DNA of 64,000 bases from NCBI GenBank assembly GCA_029851835.1, contig JARKVD010000004.1, forward strand, positions 1-64,000, read 5' to 3'. A model generated the notes under the pieces. It had not been told where the DNA came from, did no database searches, and saw only the letters and a list, made by a program, of their open reading frames with translations. Positions 53,202 to 62,334 of this stretch are shown here, one piece after another. Made by a program: the position numbers and the translations under genes. This stretch comes from Clostridium sp. Lineage in GTDB: Bacteria > Bacillota > Clostridia > Clostridiales > Clostridiaceae. How positions within the stretch are numbered: the stretch's first letter is position 1; every line of letters begins with the position of its first letter.

Positions 53202-53882
53202 GTGCAAGAGATAGTTGAAACTCTAAGTGAAAATTTTCTTTTTAAAGAAATTAATAAGAAAGAATTAGAAATTATAGTTGAAGCAATGGTATATAGAAGG
53301 CTTAAGTATAAAAAAGGACAGATTATTGCTCATGAAGATGAGCCTTGTACAACCTTAGGAGTTATAATAAAAGGTGAGGTAGAAATCCAAAGGCTGTATT
53401 CAAGTGGTAAAACTATAGTTTTATCTAGGTTTTGTAGAGGTGATGTTTTTGGAGAGGCCATTCTTTTTGCTAGTACATCAGCATATCCAGCTACGGTTGC
53501 GGCTGTAACAGATTGTGAAATTTTATATATAAATAGAGATGAAATATTAAAGGTTTTTAGTAGGAATGAGGTTGTTTTAAATAATTTCTTAAGCTTATTA
53601 AGCAATAAAATAATGATTTTAAATTCAAAAATAAAGAATATTTCATTTAAATCTATAAGACAAAAAGTAATTAATTATATTCTAGTTAAAAGCAAGGATG
53701 GAAAGATATCACATATTATTTTAAAAGAGAATAAAGAGGTTATTGCAGCAGAATTAGGGATTCCTAGACCATCATTGTCTAGAGAGTTAATTAATTTAAG
53801 GGAATTAGGATATATAGCATTTGATAGAAGTACCATAGATATATTAAATTTAGAAGCACTAGAAGCTGAAATGATGGAATAA
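53202..53882 (+). CDS. Crp/Fnr family transcriptional regulator
   Basis: About 226 residues. N-terminal cyclic-nucleotide-binding beta barrel (about 15-125; GDVFGEAILFA) is followed by a dimer helix and a C-terminal winged HTH with IAAELGIPRPSLSRELINL. No N-terminal cysteine cluster for Fe-S sensing is seen. It lies directly upstream of hcp in the same direction, the usual position of HcpR, a regulator of the nitrosative response; that role is inferred. GTG 53202 is chosen because AGGTGA precedes it; a GTG at 53193 is possible. Confidence 0.85.
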   Translation: MQEIVETLSENFLFKEINKKELEIIVEAMVYRRLKYKKGQIIAHEDEPCTTLGVIIKGEVEIQRLYSSGKTIVLSRFCRGDVFGEAILFASTSAYPATVAAVTDCEILYINRDEILKVFSRNEVVLNNFLSLLSNKIMILNSKIKNISFKSIRQKVINYILVKSKDGKISHIILKENKEVIAAELGIPRPSLSRELINLRELGYIAFDRSTIDILNLEALEAEMME

Positions 53883-53885
53883 GAA

Positions 53886-53936
53886 GAAGTTCGAAAGTCG
53901 TAACAGGTGTTACAGAGTTTCGGACTTTTTTTCTTT
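53886..53936 (+). terminator. Terminator of the Crp/Fnr gene
   Basis: Nested hairpin: outer AAGTTCGAAA/TTTCGGACTT, inner GTAAC/GTTAC, then a seven-T run. Confidence 0.82.
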
Positions 53937-53989
53937 AATATTAGGGTATAGAGAATATACAACTTTTCAGTGTGAAGGAGAGATTAAAT

Positions 53990-55498
53990 ATGGAAAATAA
54001 GATGTTTTGTTTTCAATGTCAAGAATCTGCAGGATGTACAGGTTGCACCATAAGAGGAGTTTGCGGAAAGACTCCTGAACTTGCTAAGCTTCAAGACTTA
54101 TTAATATACACAACAAGAGGATTAGCAGAGGTTGCTACAGCAGCAAGAACACAAGGAATAAAGGTCTTTTCAACAATAAATAAAGCGGTTACAATGAATC
54201 TGTTTGCCACTATAACCAATGCAAACTTTGATGATGAAGTTTTTTATAAAATGATTGAAGAAACTTTAAAATTAAAGGATCAATTGATTAATGATTTAAC
54301 AGATAGAAGTAGATTGTCTTCAATTGCAATATGGACTGCAATAGAAAAAGAAGAATTTAATAGAAAAGCTAGCAATGTTGGGGTTTTATCTACAGCTAAT
54401 GAGGATATTAGAAGTTTAAGAGAAATGATAACCTATGGATTAAAAGGATTAGCAGCATATATAAAACATGCTAATGCTTTAGGATATGAGGATGAAGAGT
54501 TATGTGAATTTATGCAGAGAGCATTAGCATCTACAATAGATGACACTATGACCTTTGATGAGTATATAGCCCTTACCTTAGAAGTTGGAGAAGCGGGTGC
54601 AAAAGGTATGGCGCTTCTAGATAAAGCAAATACTGAGAGTTATGGACATCCTGAAATAACTAAAGTTAATATTGGTGTAGGAATAAAACCTGGAATTTTA
54701 GTATCTGGTCATGATTTAAGGGATTTAGAGCAATTGTTAATTCAAACAGAAGGTACAGGTGTAGATGTATATACTCATTCAGAGATGCTTCCAGCGCACT
54801 ATTACCCAGCTTTTAAGAAGTATTCTCATTTTGCAGGAAACTATGGAAATGCATGGTGGAAGCAAACAGAAGAATTTGAAAGCTTTAGAGGACCTATTTT
54901 AATGACTACCAATTGTATAGTGCCTCCTAGAGAGTCATATAATGATAAAATATTTACTACTGGAGCAGCTGGATATACAGGATGTACACATATAGAAGCA
55001 AATGGTGATGGAAAAAAAGATTTTTTTGCTATAATTGAGATGGCTAAGAAGTGTGAAGCTCCCATAGAAATTGAAAGAGGAGAAATCATTGGGGGGGTTG
55101 CACATAATCAGGTATTAGCTTTAGCTGATAAAATTGTAGAAGCCGTTAAAGCTGGAGCTATAAAGAAGTTTTTTGTTATGGCTGGGTGTGATGGTAGACA
55201 AAAGAAAAGAGAATATTATACTGATTTTGCAAAAGCATTACCAAAGGATACGGTAATTTTAACAGCAGGTTGTGCAAAGTATAAATATAATAAACTTGAT
55301 TTAGGAGATATAGGGGGAATTCCTAGAGTATTGGATGCTGGACAATGTAATGATTCATACTCATTAGCATTAATAGCATTAAAGCTTAAAGAAGTATTTG
55401 GACTAGAGGATATTAATGAATTGCCGATTGCCTTTAATATTGCATGGTATGAGCAAAAGGCTGTAATAGTTCTTTTATTAAGAGCTAGATTACAATAA
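53990..55498 (+). CDS. hcp: Hydroxylamine reductase / hybrid-cluster protein, C-terminally truncated
   Basis: 502 residues; typical Hcp is about 545-555. The proximal cluster motif C7-x2-C10-x8-C19-x5-C25 (class I spacing) is intact. The hybrid-cluster ligands recalled for the family are all visible: [40 protein letters not shown] and AWYEQKAV. The sequence then departs from the family: after AVIVLL it ends LRARLQ, and the usual last 45 or so residues (with the HLGPTLPAF strand) do not appear in any frame downstream. Hcp reduces hydroxylamine or NO and handles S-nitrosylation. ATG at 53990 follows GAAGGAG. Confidence 0.9.
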   Translation: MENKMFCFQCQESAGCTGCTIRGVCGKTPELAKLQDLLIYTTRGLAEVATAARTQGIKVFSTINKAVTMNLFATITNANFDDEVFYKMIEETLKLKDQLINDLTDRSRLSSIAIWTAIEKEEFNRKASNVGVLSTANEDIRSLREMITYGLKGLAAYIKHANALGYEDEELCEFMQRALASTIDDTMTFDEYIALTLEVGEAGAKGMALLDKANTESYGHPEITKVNIGVGIKPGILVSGHDLRDLEQLLIQTEGTGVDVYTHSEMLPAHYYPAFKKYSHFAGNYGNAWWKQTEEFESFRGPILMTTNCIVPPRESYNDKIFTTGAAGYTGCTHIEANGDGKKDFFAIIEMAKKCEAPIEIERGEIIGGVAHNQVLALADKIVEAVKAGAIKKFFVMAGCDGRQKKREYYTDFAKALPKDTVILTAGCAKYKYNKLDLGDIGGIPRVLDAGQCNDSYSLALIALKLKEVFGLEDINELPIAFNIAWYEQKAVIVLLLRARLQ

Positions 55499-55603
55499 AA
55501 AGTGGTTTTATAAAATTCATGATATTTTATTGTATAATTGTTATATATTTAGTTATAATTTAATTAATCTATTGAATTGTTAAATTAAGGGGAGGAGAAG
55601 CTT

Positions 55604-56089
55604 ATGAAGAAACGAGAAGACTATATCTCATGGAATGATTATTTTATGAGTATTTCTATACTTTCAGGTATGAGGAGCAAAGATCCATCTACACAGGTTG
55701 GAGCTTGTATAGTAGATGTCAATAATAGAATTATTTCCATAGGATATAATGGTTTTATAAATGGATGTAGTGATGAAGATTTTCCATGGGCTAGGGACGG
55801 AGAGTTTTTAGAAACTAAATATCCATATGTAGTACATGCGGAGCAGAACGCAATTTTAAATGCAAGAGGAAAGTCTTTAGAAGGATGTAGAATATATGTT
55901 AATCTATTTCCTTGCCATGAGTGTGCAAGAAATATTATACAATCAGGAATTAAAGAAGTATATTATTTAAGTGATAAATATGCTGATACTGATTCAATAA
56001 AAGCATCTAAATATATGTTTAATAAAGCTGGGGTAAAACAAATTCAGTTATCTCCTAATGTGGATAAAATTGAAATAAATTTAAGGTAA
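55604..56089 (+). CDS. dCMP deaminase family protein (ComEB-like)
   Basis: 161 residues. Zinc deaminase motifs HAEQNAIL and PCHECARNII are present, with DPSTQVGACIVD at the N-terminus, typical of deoxycytidylate deaminase. It makes dUMP from dCMP for dTTP synthesis. It is placed before the anaerobic ribonucleotide reductase genes, consistent with deoxynucleotide supply, though a terminator and a promoter lie between. Confidence 0.92.
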   Translation: MKKREDYISWNDYFMSISILSGMRSKDPSTQVGACIVDVNNRIISIGYNGFINGCSDEDFPWARDGEFLETKYPYVVHAEQNAILNARGKSLEGCRIYVNLFPCHECARNIIQSGIKEVYYLSDKYADTDSIKASKYMFNKAGVKQIQLSPNVDKIEINLR

Positions 56090-56092
56090 TTG

Positions 56093-56130
56093 AAAAAAAG
56101 TCGTATCATATAATGGTGCGATTTTTTTTA
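56093..56130 (+). terminator. Terminator of the dCMP deaminase gene
   Basis: Stem AAAAAGTCGTATCA with TGGTGCGATTTTT (several G-U pairs) and an eight-T run. It is 4 bp after the stop. Confidence 0.7.
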
Positions 56131-56311
56131 TCAGTAAGTTTAAGTTTTCTTTCTTAATTTACACAAAATTATATATATTTACAATTTATAAATGAAATGC
56201 ATGGGTAAAAATGTAAAATTGCAAAGCGTTGAAATCACTAATATATAAAGCTGTTCAAAAAAAGTCAATGGATTTTAGAAAATAAACTTAAGAAAATAAT
56301 GTGCAAAAACA

Positions 56312-56340
56312 TTGATAATATACTATATGTGGTATAGAAT
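56312..56340 (+). promoter_or_regulatory. Promoter of nrdD
   Basis: TTGATA at 56312-56317, a 17-bp spacer, TAGAAT at 56335-56340. It overlaps the first NrdR-like box. The rest of the 303-bp gap shows only AT-rich DNA. Confidence 0.6.
56320..56335. promoter_or_regulatory. NrdR-box-like site 1
   Basis: ATACTATATGTGGTAT, close to the recalled NrdR consensus ACAC-W-ATATAT-W-GTGT. It sits across the promoter spacer and -10 of nrdD. Confidence 0.65.
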
Positions 56341-56350
56341 AGTCGTTATG

Positions 56351-56366
56351 ATACTAGATATGGTAT
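56351..56366. promoter_or_regulatory. NrdR-box-like site 2
   Basis: ATACTAGATATGGTAT, 31 bp (three helical turns) centre to centre from site 1, the usual paired spacing for NrdR, and just past the expected transcription start. Confidence 0.65.
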
Positions 56367-56392
56367 TCTAGGTTGTGCTAGGAGGATATTTT

Positions 56393-58522
56393 ATGCTTAG
56401 AGAATTAAAGATTATTAAGAGAAACGGCAGTATTGTTGAGTTTGATAAAGATAAGATTGAGCATGCAATACTAAAGGCTATGAAAAATGGAAGCGGGATT
56501 TATGAGCCAGAAATTGCAAAGAAAATTGCTGAAGACATAGAAGGTATTTGTAAGAAAAATACAACTTCACCTACTGTATACCAGGTAGAAGAAATGGTAT
56601 ATAAAACATTAATTACATATAAACAAGAACTAACAGCAAGAGCTTATGAAGGATATAGAGCGGTACAATCCTTTAAAAGAGAAATAAACACAACAGATGA
56701 CAGCATACTAGGACTTTTAGATAAAAGTAACGAAGACGTATTAAATGAAAACTCTAATAAAAATGGAGTATTAGCATCAACGCAAAGAGATTTAGTTGCA
56801 GGTGAAGTATCAAAGGATATATCAAGAAGAAAATTAATACCAGCACATATTGTACATGCTCATGATGAAGGGGTATTGCACTATCATGATATGGATTATG
56901 CAATGCAGCCAATTCATAACTGCATGCTTATTAATTTAGAAGATATGCTTACTAATGGGACAGTTATAAATAATAAACTAGTAGAAAGTCCAAAGTCTTT
57001 TGGAACAGCTTGCACCATTGTAACACAGATAATTGCTCAGATTGCCAGCGGTCAATATGGTGGAAATACAATAACAATTAAACATATAGCACCTTTTTTA
57101 AGGGTGTCTTATGACAAATATTATAATAGATATAAGAAAAAGTACTCTGAAGAAATGGCTCGTGAATTAGCAGAAGAAAGAATGATAGAAGAACTGAAGT
57201 CAGGTATTCAGACTATTAGATACCAGCTTTCTACATTACACACAAGTAATGGTCAAGCTCCATTCTCAACAATTTACCTTGAAATTGAAGAAGGTAGTGA
57301 GTATGAAAGAGAGATGGCTTTAATTTGTGAAGAAATGATTCTTCAAAGGCTTGAGGGGATGAAAAACTATAAAGGGCAGTCAATAGGAGAAGAATTTCCT
57401 AAGCTTGTTTATTTATTGGATGAACATAACTGTCTAGAGGGTGGAAAATACGATTATATAACAAGGCTTGCGGCTCAGTGTAATACTAAAAGATTAGTCC
57501 CAGATTATCAATCAGCTAAAATTATGAGAATGAACTATGAAGGTAATACTTTCCCTCCAATGGGATGTAGATCTCACTTAAGTCCATGGAAAGATGAAAA
57601 TGGAAATTATAAGTGGTACGGAAGGTTTAATCAAGGTGTTATTTCTTTAAACTTAGTTCAAGTTGCGTTAACTGCAGATAAAGATATGAATAAGTTCTGG
57701 GAAATTCTTGAAGAAAGATTACAGCTTTGTAAAGAAGCTTTATTAGTTAGGCATAATCTTTTATTAGGAACAACTTCAGATGTATCCCCAATACACTGGC
57801 AACATGGTGGAATAGCGAGACTTAAAAAAGGGGAAAAAATAGATGAGTTATTAAAAGATGGTTACTCAACTTTATCTTTAGGATATGTTGGTGTGTATGA
57901 AATGACTCAAGCAATGTTAGGAGTTTCCCATACAACTAAAGAGGGAGAAGAATTTGCTCTTAAGGTAATGAATCATTTAAATAATACATGCCAGAAGTGG
58001 AAGGCTGAGACAGGATTAGGTTTTGGCTTATATGGAACACCAGGTGAAAGCTTAACTTCAAGGTTCTGCAGAATTGATAAGCAGAAATTTGGGGAGATTA
58101 AGAATGTAACAGATAGAATGTATTATACGAACTCATACCATGTTCATGTTAGTGAAGAGATAGATGCATTTAGCAAGCTAAAATTCGAGAGTCAGTTTCA
58201 CAATATAAGCTTAGGTGGATGCATAAGCTATGTTGAGGTTCCAGATATGAGTAAAAACTTAGAGGCTGTTGAACAGATAATTAACTATATCTATCATAAT
58301 ATTCAATATGCAGAGATTAATACTAAACCAGATGTATGCTATAAATGTGGATATACAGGAGAAATTAAACTTGATGAAGGTTTAGAGTGGTATTGTCCAA
58401 ACTGTGGAAATAAAGATAAAAATGAAATGCAGGTTATGAGAAGAACTTGTGGATATATAGGCTCTAATATGTGGGGCAAAGGTCGTACTCAAGAGATAGG
58501 ACAAAGGGTGCTTCACTTATAA
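56393..58522 (+). CDS. nrdD: Anaerobic ribonucleoside-triphosphate reductase
   Basis: 709 residues. N-terminal ATP-cone (about 1-95) starts LKIIKRNGSIVEFDKDKIE (19 residues). The catalytic region includes TLHTSNGQAPFST and MGCRSHLSPW. C-terminal zinc site C-Y-K-C-G and C-P-N-C-G is followed by the glycyl radical loop RTCGYIG, with Gly687. It makes dNTPs from NTPs without oxygen, with formate as the usual reductant. ATG 56393 has AGGAGGA upstream; an in-frame GTG at 56375 overlaps it. NrdG follows after 102 bp. Confidence 0.96.
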   Translation: MLRELKIIKRNGSIVEFDKDKIEHAILKAMKNGSGIYEPEIAKKIAEDIEGICKKNTTSPTVYQVEEMVYKTLITYKQELTARAYEGYRAVQSFKREINTTDDSILGLLDKSNEDVLNENSNKNGVLASTQRDLVAGEVSKDISRRKLIPAHIVHAHDEGVLHYHDMDYAMQPIHNCMLINLEDMLTNGTVINNKLVESPKSFGTACTIVTQIIAQIASGQYGGNTITIKHIAPFLRVSYDKYYNRYKKKYSEEMARELAEERMIEELKSGIQTIRYQLSTLHTSNGQAPFSTIYLEIEEGSEYEREMALICEEMILQRLEGMKNYKGQSIGEEFPKLVYLLDEHNCLEGGKYDYITRLAAQCNTKRLVPDYQSAKIMRMNYEGNTFPPMGCRSHLSPWKDENGNYKWYGRFNQGVISLNLVQVALTADKDMNKFWEILEERLQLCKEALLVRHNLLLGTTSDVSPIHWQHGGIARLKKGEKIDELLKDGYSTLSLGYVGVYEMTQAMLGVSHTTKEGEEFALKVMNHLNNTCQKWKAETGLGFGLYGTPGESLTSRFCRIDKQKFGEIKNVTDRMYYTNSYHVHVSEEIDAFSKLKFESQFHNISLGGCISYVEVPDMSKNLEAVEQIINYIYHNIQYAEINTKPDVCYKCGYTGEIKLDEGLEWYCPNCGNKDKNEMQVMRRTCGYIGSNMWGKGRTQEIGQRVLHL

Positions 58523-58533
58523 TTAAGAAAACC

Positions 58534-58597
58534 CATTCTCATATTAAATCGAATGAGTAAGTTCGACTAACAAGATCGAAGAGTTGGAGTCTCACTT
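58534..58597. repeat. Palindromic repeat, relative of the 32636-32910 family
   Basis: A leading hairpin CATTC/GAATG, then AAGTTCGACTAACAAGATCG and GAGTTGGAGTCTCACTT in the order seen in the 32.7-kb copies. It lies in the nrdD-nrdG spacer and ends 28 bp before the nrdG start. Confidence 0.6.
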
Positions 58598-58624
58598 CTG
58601 GACACTAACTTAAGGAGGAAAAGT

Positions 58625-59131
58625 ATGAGGTATGCTAAGATAAAGGATAATGATGTTGCTAATGGAATTGGAATAACTATGTCTGTATGGACTCAAGGAT
58701 GTCCACATCACTGTGAAGGATGCTTCAATGCAGAAACTTGGAATTTTGAAGGTGGAGATGAATTTACTGATGAAAATCTTAAATATGTTTTAGAAAATGT
58801 AGATAAGAATCAGGTTAAAAGAAATTTAGCTGTGCTTGGTGGTGAGCCGCTTTGTCCTGAAAATATAGATGGGGTATTGGAGCTTTGTAGAGAATTTAAA
58901 AATATGTATCCAAATAAAAAAATATATCTTTGGTCAGGCTATGTATTTGAGGAATTTAATGAAAAGCAAAGGGAAATACTAAAGTATGTTGACATACTTA
59001 TAGATGGCCCATTTCAACTCCAAAGTAGAAATTTATCCCTTACTCTTAGAGGCTCATTGAACCAAAGAGTTATTGATGTTAAAAAGACTTTAGAAAATAA
59101 TTTATTGGTGTTAAGTTCTTTGAATTCTTAA
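58625..59131 (+). CDS. nrdG: Anaerobic ribonucleotide reductase activating protein (radical SAM)
   Basis: 168 residues. Radical SAM cluster motif in QGCPHHCEGCFN (C-x3-C-x2-C), plus the GGEPL motif. It activates NrdD by forming the glycyl radical. AAGGAGG ribosome site. The repeat-bearing 102-bp spacer after nrdD has no terminator that I can see, so the two are cotranscribed. Confidence 0.95.
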   Translation: MRYAKIKDNDVANGIGITMSVWTQGCPHHCEGCFNAETWNFEGGDEFTDENLKYVLENVDKNQVKRNLAVLGGEPLCPENIDGVLELCREFKNMYPNKKIYLWSGYVFEEFNEKQREILKYVDILIDGPFQLQSRNLSLTLRGSLNQRVIDVKKTLENNLLVLSSLNS

Positions 59132-59157
59132 CATTTAAATAAAAAGTATATTTATTG

Positions 59158-59194
59158 TATAGGCCTTATCTGTGTGTTAACATGGGTAAGGCTA
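59158..59194 (+). terminator. Weak hairpin after nrdG
   Basis: TAGGCCTTATC paired with GGGTAAGGCTA with a bulge, followed by AT-rich DNA without a clear T run. It may end the nrdDG message or shape the leader of the transporter gene. Confidence 0.35.
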
Positions 59195-59235
59195 TATTAA
59201 TTTATTTTACGAAAGATGAAAGGGTTGAAAAAAAT

Positions 59236-60402
59236 ATGGAGAAACTATTTTCAATTATAGGTATGGTAATATGTATTGGTGTAGCATATCTATTTTCAAC
59301 AGAGAAGAAAAATATTCAATGGAGAAGTGTACTTGTAGCCTTCTTTGGACAAATTTTATTAGCAATTTTGCTTATAAAAACACCTTTATGGAAAGGAATA
59401 GAGTGGTTAGCTAACGGCTTTACATGGGTTATCAATCAATCTACAGAGGGAATAAACTTTGTATTTGGAGGTATAACAGAAAACTATGTGTTTTTCATAA
59501 ATGCATTACTTCCAATAGTATTTATAAGTGCACTAATGGGAATATTATTTCATTTTAATGTTTTACAAAAGTTTATTTCAATAGTAGGGAAGCTTGTAGC
59601 AAGAGTTTTAAAGGTAGATACTTTGGTTGCAGTAAATGGTGTAGCTAATATGTTCTTAGGGCAGTCAGAAAGCCTATTTGTAACTAAGTCATATCTTCCT
59701 AATGCTAAGGATTCAGTTATCTTTGCAACTCTTGTAGGTGGCATGACATCAATTAGTGCATCAGTAGTTGGATTATATACATCCTATGGAGCATCAATGG
59801 AATGGATTATAGTATCAATGCCATTGACTGTGTTTAGCACTTTTGTTTTAACTCAAATAATAATGCCTACGGAGTATGATGCTGGTAAAATTGAAATTGA
59901 AGATGATAAGGGTGTTAATGTTATCGAAACAATGATGAACTATGCAATGGCTGGATTTAAAGGTGTAATTGGAATAGCAGTAGCATTAATTGTATTCTTA
60001 TCTTTAGTTGCAATGATAAATAACTTCATAGGAATTTTTGCACCAGGAGTAACACTTCAATCTATGCTTGGAATAATATTCAAACCATTAGCTGTTTTAA
60101 TGGGAGTTCCATCAGAGGAGCTTAAATTAGCATCAGAAATATTAGCTACAAAGCTTGTTACTAATGAAGCTGTTGCTTTTGGATTACCACAGTTTGCTAT
60201 GCTTACAGCTAATACAAAGGCTATGATAACAACTGCACTTTGTGGTTTTGCAGGTATTGGAAGTATCGGGATACTAATTGGAGGATACTCAGCAGTAGCA
60301 CCAAATAAGATTAATGTAGTGGCAAAACTTGGGGTGAAAGCCCTTATAGTTGCAACAGCAGTAAATTTATTAACAGGAGCTGTAGTTGGTCTAGTGCTAT
60401 AA
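59236..60402 (+). CDS. nupC: NupC-type concentrative nucleoside transporter
   Basis: About 388 residues. CNT family traits: 8-10 helices, GGITENYVFFINALLPIVFIS, the MFLGQSESLFVTKSYL signature (substrate site) and TNEAVAFG-like C-terminal motif. It imports nucleosides with H+ or Na+. ATG 59236 is chosen because the preceding in-frame residues are polar and unlike the family; AAAGGG lies upstream at moderate distance. Context with dCMP deaminase and NrdDG fits nucleotide supply. Confidence 0.9.
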   Translation: MEKLFSIIGMVICIGVAYLFSTEKKNIQWRSVLVAFFGQILLAILLIKTPLWKGIEWLANGFTWVINQSTEGINFVFGGITENYVFFINALLPIVFISALMGILFHFNVLQKFISIVGKLVARVLKVDTLVAVNGVANMFLGQSESLFVTKSYLPNAKDSVIFATLVGGMTSISASVVGLYTSYGASMEWIIVSMPLTVFSTFVLTQIIMPTEYDAGKIEIEDDKGVNVIETMMNYAMAGFKGVIGIAVALIVFLSLVAMINNFIGIFAPGVTLQSMLGIIFKPLAVLMGVPSEELKLASEILATKLVTNEAVAFGLPQFAMLTANTKAMITTALCGFAGIGSIGILIGGYSAVAPNKINVVAKLGVKALIVATAVNLLTGAVVGLVL

Positions 60403-60433
60403 ATTTTTAAAAGTTTATAAGAGATTATTATAA

Positions 60434-60481
60434 AAAAGAATCCTTGATTAAGTTAACTATTAATATCAAGGATTCTTTTTT
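60434..60481 (+). terminator. Terminator of nupC
   Basis: Stem AAGAATCCTTGAT with ATCAAGGATTCTT, long AT-rich loop, then TTTTT. Confidence 0.88.
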
Positions 60482-60634
60482 AGCTTGGTATAGTGGACAT
60501 GCAATAGTTCATATAATGTAAGATGAGAAAATTATATAATTTCATTGAAATTAGGATGAAGAAATAAGTTAAATTGTGTATCAATTCCAATTGTACTGCA
60601 TTTATAATAGTATAGTAATATAAGGAGGGTATAC

Positions 60635-61117
60635 ATGGAAATTAATAATTTTCTTAATATGGACTTTTTGGCTGGCTTCGCTGGTACTATTGTTGGGGTA
60701 GAACTAATGGTTTATAGTACTAAAGAATTACCATTTATAAAAAAGATTCCTACTAGGATTTATACATTCTTATTAGCCGTGATTCACCTTTTTATAGTAA
60801 AATACGTCACGGGAACATTTGATTTAGCCTTAGGAAGTGTATATTTATTAATTATAAATTCGTTTTTAATTTCAACTGTTTTGTGTGGTGGATATGATAT
60901 AGCCATTGGAAATATTCAGATTCCGGAGATTATAAATGGAAAGAAGAAAAATGTTATTATAGATGTTCAAACAGGTGATGATAATCAACAGAATAAAAGT
61001 ACAGAAAGCTCTACGACAACAATAGATAATACTACTTCTCCAGTTATATCTGATGAGAAAGTTCCCAGTTTAAGTAATAGAAGAAGAAATAGCAATATAA
61101 ATGACAAAACAACTTAG
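60635..61117 (+). CDS. Membrane protein with hydrophilic C-terminal tail, unknown
   Basis: 160 residues. About three membrane helices (roughly 9-27, 43-60 and 66-88) are followed by a 70-residue polar tail rich in Asn, Ser and Thr. Not recognised. The size and layout loosely recall small holin-like or accessory membrane proteins but no motif supports that. AAGGAGGG ribosome site, own terminator; it precedes the agr-type operon in the same direction. Confidence 0.7.
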   Translation: MEINNFLNMDFLAGFAGTIVGVELMVYSTKELPFIKKIPTRIYTFLLAVIHLFIVKYVTGTFDLALGSVYLLIINSFLISTVLCGGYDIAIGNIQIPEIINGKKKNVIIDVQTGDDNQQNKSTESSTTTIDNTTSPVISDEKVPSLSNRRRNSNINDKTT

Positions 61118-61150
61118 TTATGTGGTTAATTAATTACAAATTTATATATA

Positions 61151-61183
61151 AAAGGTGTCAATCTATGATACCTTTTGTTTTTT
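61151..61183 (+). terminator. Terminator
   Basis: Stem AAAAGGTGTCA with TGATACCTTTT (one G-U), followed by GTTTTTTT. Confidence 0.75.
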
Positions 61184-61312
61184 TATTTTAAAATATAACT
61201 AATTTATATGGAAAAATAATGGAATGGATAGTATAATGTATGTTATAGAAAAAAAATCCAGAATTACATAGAAAGATTATACAAAGTTTTAGTTGACTTG
61301 CTGGGAGGAAAT

Positions 61313-61873
61313 ATGATAGAGACCATATTAATAGCCTTTTTAGTGGCCAAAATAAAAGGATACGATATTAAACCTATATTTAAAAGCTGGGCTGTTTATC
61401 CTATCATAGTTATGGAAATCATTAATTGTGTTGTACAAGTTATGATTTTTTCAGGTGATTATTCTGCGGTAGGTTATTTAGCTATGTCTAAAAGCTTTTA
61501 TTTGGCAATATATTTATGTTTAGTGTATAAATATGAAATTTATAGCAGTGCAATTATTGGGTCTGTATTTATGATTGGCGGAGGTTTGTTAAACGATTTA
61601 GCAATTAAAGCTAATAATGGCTCTATGCCAGTTTATCCAACATTGTCTTATTTAACAGGATATACAAGTAAAGATATGTTTTCTATTGTTGATGACATAC
61701 ATGTATTAGGCACTGCAGAAACAAATTTGAAGATATTAACTGATTTTATAGATTTGGGGTACAGTGTTTTAAGTATTGGAGACGTACTTATAAGAGTGTT
61801 TGTGTTTTTAATAATTTATAATGCTATAAAGAAAGCAAATACAGTGACAGCAGAGGGGGAAATTACATGTTAA
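61313..61873 (+). CDS. DUF5317-like membrane protein, first gene of the agr-type operon
   Basis: 186 residues, five or six membrane helices. Motifs NNGSMPVYPTLSY and the late LSIGDVLIRV match what I recall of DUF5317. Function unknown. ATG 61313 follows GGGAGGAA; a TTG at 61298 overlaps that site. Its end overlaps the next gene by 7 bp, so it is translationally coupled to the sensor-like protein and AgrB. Confidence 0.7.
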   Translation: MIETILIAFLVAKIKGYDIKPIFKSWAVYPIIVMEIINCVVQVMIFSGDYSAVGYLAMSKSFYLAIYLCLVYKYEIYSSAIIGSVFMIGGGLLNDLAIKANNGSMPVYPTLSYLTGYTSKDMFSIVDDIHVLGTAETNLKILTDFIDLGYSVLSIGDVLIRVFVFLIIYNAIKKANTVTAEGEITC

Positions 61874-62334
61874 AGTTATCAGCATTTGAATTAATAGTAA
61901 GAACGATACCAGAGGTATTTATGCTGATATTTGCATCGTACGCATTTTCAAAGACTAAAGTTGATTGGAATAAATATTTTTTATCGTCAATTATTCTAAG
62001 TATTTGTGTTTTTGCTATTAGGTTATTACCTATAAACTATGGAGTACATACTATACTAAATATTATAGTATTGACAGTTATTGTTATACATATTAATAAG
62101 ATTGATACGATTAAAGCAATAAAATCCTCTATAATTACACCTATATTGTTATTTATTTTAGAAGGTGTAAATGTAATGTTTTTACGAATAACAGTTGCAG
62201 ATAAATTAGATGCTATTGTTACGGATCCAAGATTAAAAACTTTATATACATTACCTTCATTATTAGGTTTAATACTAATAGTGTGTTTATATTACTATAA
62301 AATGAAGAAGGAAAATAAATTGAAGTATGTTTAG
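61867..62334 (+). CDS. AgrC-like sensor membrane domain without a kinase
   Basis: 155 residues with five or six membrane helices and a short Lys-rich end (KMKKENKLKYV). ELIVRTIPEVFMLIFASYAF and IRLLPINYGVHTIL resemble, from memory, the N-terminal sensor domain of clostridial AgrC-type GHKL histidine kinases. No dimerisation or ATPase domain follows; the stop is natural and the next gene overlaps by 8 bp. It may bind the peptide signal or assist AgrB. Assignment is by pattern only. Confidence 0.6.
   Translation: MLKLSAFELIVRTIPEVFMLIFASYAFSKTKVDWNKYFLSSIILSICVFAIRLLPINYGVHTILNIIVLTVIVIHINKIDTIKAIKSSIITPILLFILEGVNVMFLRITVADKLDAIVTDPRLKTLYTLPSLLGLILIVCLYYYKMKKENKLKYV

Noticed and set aside
55440-55604. 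Hcp short end as a simple frameshift
   Set aside because: The missing C-terminal sequence does not reappear in either other forward frame downstream.
59158-59235. Riboswitch in front of the nucleoside transporter
   Set aside because: Only a bulged hairpin is seen; conserved purine-riboswitch core sequences are absent.
60635-61117. Phage holin
   Set aside because: Membrane layout alone is not enough; no lysin or phage gene is nearby.
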